IMG/VR virus record: IMGVR_UViG_3300022752_000236
Coordinates: 1 to 33,122 of that record
Length of the DNA stretch: 33,122 nt
Reading direction: 5' to 3' (one strand)
DNA from: a virus
This document shows, piece after piece, positions 33,012 through 33,122 of the stretch. The position numbers and the translations under genes are program-made. The notes beneath the pieces are model-generated. The model saw nothing but the letters and a program-made list of their open reading frames with translations, was not told where the DNA came from and did no database searches. Within the stretch, counting starts at the first letter, position 1, and each line of letters starts with the position of its first letter.

Positions 33012-33033
33012 GGTCTTATATAGAGTTGTTAAA
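33012..33033 (-). promoter_or_regulatory. Late upstream element, copy C (T7-like promoter candidate)
   Basis: The minus strand reads TTTAACAACTCTATATAAG then ACC, 18 nt before the ATG at 32993. By eye 12 of 19 positions agree with T7 TAATACGACTCACTATAGGG over -17 to +2, including ACxACTC and TATA. It heads the leftward tail block, in a 129-nt non-coding stretch at the window edge. Confidence 0.5.
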
Positions 33034-33040
33034 TATAGAT

Positions 33041-33057
33041 ATGTATTAATAATACAT
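33041..33057 (-). promoter_or_regulatory. Perfect 17-bp palindrome, operator candidate
   Basis: ATGTATTAATAATACAT: 8-bp arms with a single central base. It lies 7 nt upstream (minus strand) of element C, where an activator or repressor could sit. AT-rich DNA makes chance palindromes more likely, so I hold this loosely. Confidence 0.4.
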
Positions 33058-33103
33058 TGGTGATTATTTAAGTATTTTATTACTTTTTGCTAAATTTTCT
33101 TCG

Positions 33104-33114
33104 CCCCAAAGGGG
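33104..33114. other. Short GC hairpin in AT-rich intergenic DNA
   Basis: CCCCAAAGGGG, a 4-bp G:C stem with a 3-nt loop, stands out in an AT-rich intergenic stretch. It has no T-run following on either strand within the window, so it is not a convincing terminator. It may belong to the end of a neighbouring gene cut by the window edge. Confidence 0.3.
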
Positions 33115-33122
33115 TTGTAAGT

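Noticed and set aside
1-33122. tRNA genes, CRISPR arrays, insertion sequences, attachment sites
   Set aside because: No cloverleaf-like segments, spaced direct repeats, transposase genes or terminal inverted repeats were seen by eye; coding density leaves little room.

Overview
This window is a 33 kb piece of a tailed double-stranded DNA phage genome with podovirus-like (short-tailed) architecture. The host is probably Gram-negative: there is a holin, a signal-peptide plus membrane-anchor coiled-coil protein, and T7-type ejection and tail-tube genes. I cannot name the host or the phage genus. Terminase, portal, capsid, primase/helicase, endolysin and any RNA polymerase lie outside the window, or are absent.

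The layout is two converging transcription blocks. The rightward block (2-8269) is tightly packed and largely overlapping. It carries genome replication and nucleotide metabolism: family B DNA polymerase, dCMP/cytidine deaminase-like protein, AAA+ ATPase, HExxH metallopeptidase-like protein, a second DEDD-type exonuclease with a zinc ribbon, and dUTPase. After these come a zinc-ribbon protein, an HNH endonuclease-like protein, a membrane-anchored ClpP-like protein, two membrane coiled-coil proteins, and two unrecognised proteins. Stop codons of the two blocks abut exactly at 8269/8270.

The leftward block (32993 down to 8270) is the late virion region. Read in transcription order, it has four parts. 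First come tail fibre, collar and spike genes (32993-24040). Next are connector and tail genes: a tail-anchored rod protein, small proteins, a tail tubular A-like adaptor, and an 1803-residue tail tubular B/nozzle-like protein (24022-15486). Then come four large helical or low-complexity proteins that fit DNA-ejection (internal virion) proteins (15440-8650), and finally the holin (8650-8270).

The most notable non-coding signal is an upstream element, TTTAACAACTATA or a close variant. It occurs on the minus strand in front of each leftward sub-block (near 33033, 24039 and 15475, with a weaker copy near 21618). Two of the copies look like divergent T7-type single-subunit RNA polymerase promoters. 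A perfect 17-bp palindrome lies just upstream of the first copy. Other points of interest are the repeated HG modules in the nozzle and collar proteins, a domain shared between two tail proteins, a 155-nt dual-coding overlap, an internal domain duplication in an unknown early protein, and a 57-residue gene at 27539-27712 that is easily missed.
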